64,000 nt of DNA, from contig OZ251537.1 in assembly GCA_965243285.1 (NCBI GenBank), forward strand, positions 1,116,001-1,180,000, given 5' to 3'. Position 1 is the stretch's first letter; the number at the start of each line of letters is the position of its first letter. A model generated the notes under the pieces. It was not told the DNA's origin, searched no databases, and saw only the letters and a program-made list of their open reading frames with translations. A program made the position numbers and the translations under genes. The stretch comes from JAHRAW01 sp965243285. GTDB lineage: Bacteria > Pseudomonadota > Gammaproteobacteria > Arenicellales > Poriferihabitantaceae. This document shows positions 62,249-64,000 of this stretch, piece by piece.

Positions 62249-63520
62249 ATGGCTGAAATTCGCAACTACACCATGAATTTCGGGCCGCAACACCCGGCCG
62301 CGCACGGCGTATTGCGCGTGATCATGGAGATGGACGGCGAGGTGATCGAACGCTGCGACCCGCACATCGGCCTGCTGCACCGCGCCACCGAAAAACTCGC
62401 CGAATCCAAACCCTATAACCAAAATATCGGTTATATGGATCGCCTCGATTATGTTTCCATGATGTGCAACGAGCACGCCTATGTGCTCGCCATCGAAAAA
62501 CTACTCGGCATCACGGCGCCGGTGCGGGCGCAATATATCCGCGTGATGTTCGATGAGATCACGCGCATTCTCAACCACTGCTTGTGGCTGGGCGCGCATG
62601 CCTTGGATGTGGGCGCGATGACGGTGTTTCTGTATTGCTTTCGCGAGCGCGAAGATTTGATGGACTGCTATGAGGCGGTCAGCGGGGCGCGCATGCACGC
62701 CACCTATTACCGCCCCGGCGGCGTCTATCGCGACTTGCCCGACGCCATGCCGAAGTACGACATCACCCGCCGCCATGACGCCGATGAAACCCGCGCCCGC
62801 AACGCAGACCGCGACGGCTCGCTGCTGGATTTTATCGAGGCCTTCACGGCGCGCTTCCCCGGCTATGTGGATGAATACGAAACCCTGTTGAGCGACAACC
62901 GCATCTGGAAGCAGCGCACCGTGGATATCGGCGTGGTCAGCGCGCAGCGCGCCAAGGCGTTAGGATTTACCGGCCCCATGCTGCGCGGCTGCGGGGTGGA
63001 GTGGGATTTGCGCCGCAAGCAGCCGTACGCGGTGTATGACGACCTCGATTTCGCCATCCCCGTCGGCGCCAATGGCGATTGCTATGACCGCTACTTGGTG
63101 CGCGTCGAAGAGATGCGCCAATCCAACCGCATCATCCGCCAGTGCGTCGATTGGCTGCGCGCCGACGCCCAAAAAGCCGGCGGCCCCGGGCCGGTGATGA
63201 CCGCCGACGGCAAACTGGCGCCGCCCTCGCGCGAGCGCATGAAGGGCGACATGGAGGCGCTGATTCACCACTTCAAATTATTCACCGAGGGCTACTGCAT
63301 CCCGGCCGGCGAAGCCTATGCCGCCATCGAACACCCCAAGGGCGAATTCGGCATCTACCTGGTCTCAGACGGCGCCAACAAACCCTATCGTTGCAAAATT
63401 CGCGCCCCCGGCTTTGCCCACCTGGCGGCTTTGAACGAAATGTCCCAAGGCCATATGTTAGCCGACATGGTCGCCATCATCGGCTCGCAAGACATCGTCT
63501 TCGGGGAGATCGATCGGTGA
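62249..63520 (+). CDS. nuoD: NADH-quinone oxidoreductase subunit D
   Basis: 423 residues. Quinone-site and conserved blocks: NFGPQHPAAHGVLRVI, IGLLHRATEKLAE, YNQNIGYMDRLDYVSMMCNEHAY, MTVFLYCFREREDLMD, GVEWDLRRKQPYAVYDDLDF, PKGEFGIYLVSDG, FAHLAALNEMSQGHMLADMVAIIGSQDIVFGEIDR. Full length. A GTG that opens a DNA methyltransferase frame overlaps its TGA (63517-63520), in the place where nuoE normally starts. Confidence 0.96.
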   Translation: MAEIRNYTMNFGPQHPAAHGVLRVIMEMDGEVIERCDPHIGLLHRATEKLAESKPYNQNIGYMDRLDYVSMMCNEHAYVLAIEKLLGITAPVRAQYIRVMFDEITRILNHCLWLGAHALDVGAMTVFLYCFREREDLMDCYEAVSGARMHATYYRPGGVYRDLPDAMPKYDITRRHDADETRARNADRDGSLLDFIEAFTARFPGYVDEYETLLSDNRIWKQRTVDIGVVSAQRAKALGFTGPMLRGCGVEWDLRRKQPYAVYDDLDFAIPVGANGDCYDRYLVRVEEMRQSNRIIRQCVDWLRADAQKAGGPGPVMTADGKLAPPSRERMKGDMEALIHHFKLFTEGYCIPAGEAYAAIEHPKGEFGIYLVSDGANKPYRCKIRAPGFAHLAALNEMSQGHMLADMVAIIGSQDIVFGEIDR

Positions 63521-64000
63521 CTGCGAAAGCCATGGCGGTAGACGATGCGCCAGCCCGGGCAGCTCGGGCAACTCGGGCCGCGCAAGCAGCGCACTCCGCG
63601 CCGGCCTTGGCCCATTCGCATACCTCCATCATCGCGCGCGCTACGGCTAAACCGAATTTACCGTGCACAAACCGCGTGCAATGCGCCGATGTTTTGCAAT
63701 CCTTGCGTGAAATAAAAACCGACGCCAGGTTTGATTTAGTCATCGCCGACCCGCCGTATAACATCGGCAAAGATTTTGGCAATGCTAGCGACCGCCAAGA
63801 ATTGTCGGCGTATTTGAAATGGAGTGATGACTGGATTGGTGAGTGTTTGCGCTTGGTGAAGCCATGCGCGCCGGTGTATATCTATGGTTTTGCCGAGGTG
63901 TTGGCGCACATTGCGGTGCGCTACGCAATCGAAAATCAACGCTGGTTGGCGTGGCATTACACCAATAAAACGGTGCCGACCTCAAAATTTTGGCAACGCA
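63517..64000 (+). CDS. Site-specific DNA methyltransferase, 3' end outside window
   Basis: 161 codons visible from GTG 63517, with ATG 63532 as alternative. The first ~50 residues are Ala/Arg-rich low-complexity; then NRVQCADVLQSLREI, the catalytic DPPY motif in DLVIADPPYNIGKDFG, and WIGECLRLVKPCAPVYIYG, WLAWHYTNKTVPTSKFW. The early DPPY motif fits the beta class of N4-cytosine/N6-adenine methylases, with the AdoMet-binding motif expected beyond the window. It interrupts the nuo operon after nuoD. Mixed base composition, AT-richer than nuoD. Confidence 0.85.
   Translation, partial: MTAKAMAVDDAPARAARATRAAQAAHSAPALAHSHTSIIARATAKPNLPCTNRVQCADVLQSLREIKTDARFDLVIADPPYNIGKDFGNASDRQELSAYLKWSDDWIGECLRLVKPCAPVYIYGFAEVLAHIAVRYAIENQRWLAWHYTNKTVPTSKFWQR

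Overview
The window is a GC-rich chromosome segment of an undetermined, probably marine gammaproteobacterium. The class call rests on Fis, HflD, a RatA/RnfH pair beside smpB-ssrA, the aroQ-accB-accC-DUF3426-fis-purH order, the tpiA-secG-tRNA-Leu-nuoABCD order and the tmRNA tag ANDDNYALAA. A trimethylamine monooxygenase and a methyl-corrinoid one-carbon gene set point to methylated-amine or betaine use, which is common in marine bacteria. Species and lineage cannot be fixed from this sequence alone.

Layout. 1-5859: 3' part of a giant putative-Ig repeat autotransporter. 5890-10461: repeat element, a broken DNA methyltransferase and an AT-rich RavA/ViaA-type MoxR-VWA pair. 10504-16448: NfeD and band-7 membrane proteins, trimethylamine monooxygenase, RRM and cold-shock RNA-binding proteins, tmRNA, SmpB and a RatA-RnfH fusion. 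16709-26602: housekeeping (aroQ, accB, accC, DUF3426, fis, purH, DUF192, S9 peptidase, hflD). 26870-34494: an outer-membrane-like protein and four tandem paralogous subtilase lipoproteins on the minus strand. 35248-50028: tRNA-Cys, tRNA-Leu, a phosphoribosyltransferase, then the one-carbon cluster: corrinoid protein, DUF1638, 'virulence factor' family, MetV-like Cys-rich protein, methylene-THF reductase, methyl-THF:corrinoid methyltransferase, GFA protein, a nuclease-methylase-specificity fusion, a corrinoid-activating ASKHA protein, a NYN nuclease and an MttB-family methyltransferase. 51270-56816: a second giant Ig-repeat autotransporter. 57703-63520: fadL remnant, tpiA, secG, tRNA-Leu, DoxX and nuoABCD. 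The window ends inside a DNA methyltransferase gene that begins on the nuoD stop codon.

Two themes overlie the genes. The first is a family of mosaic, transposase-less elements (eight large copies plus a solo end). They have roughly 24-bp terminal inverted repeats, G-run-flanked hairpins whose stems vary with compensation, and long simple-sequence filler; several abut damaged genes. The second is heavy in-frame expansion of short repeats, many GATTC-based, in linkers and tails of ordinary enzymes (accC, purH, S9 peptidase, the one-carbon genes) and in the linkers of the subtilase lipoproteins.

Proposed pathway (inference from families): the MttB-like protein moves a methyl group from a quaternary or tertiary amine to the corrinoid protein, the ASKHA protein keeps the corrinoid reduced, the MtrH-like enzyme passes the methyl to tetrahydrofolate, and the MetF/MetV-like pair oxidises it to methylene-THF. 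Tmm can oxidise trimethylamine to TMAO in parallel. The most interesting items are the mosaic hairpin elements, the single-chain restriction-modification-like protein inside the one-carbon operon, and the tandem subtilase family with divergent repeat linkers.
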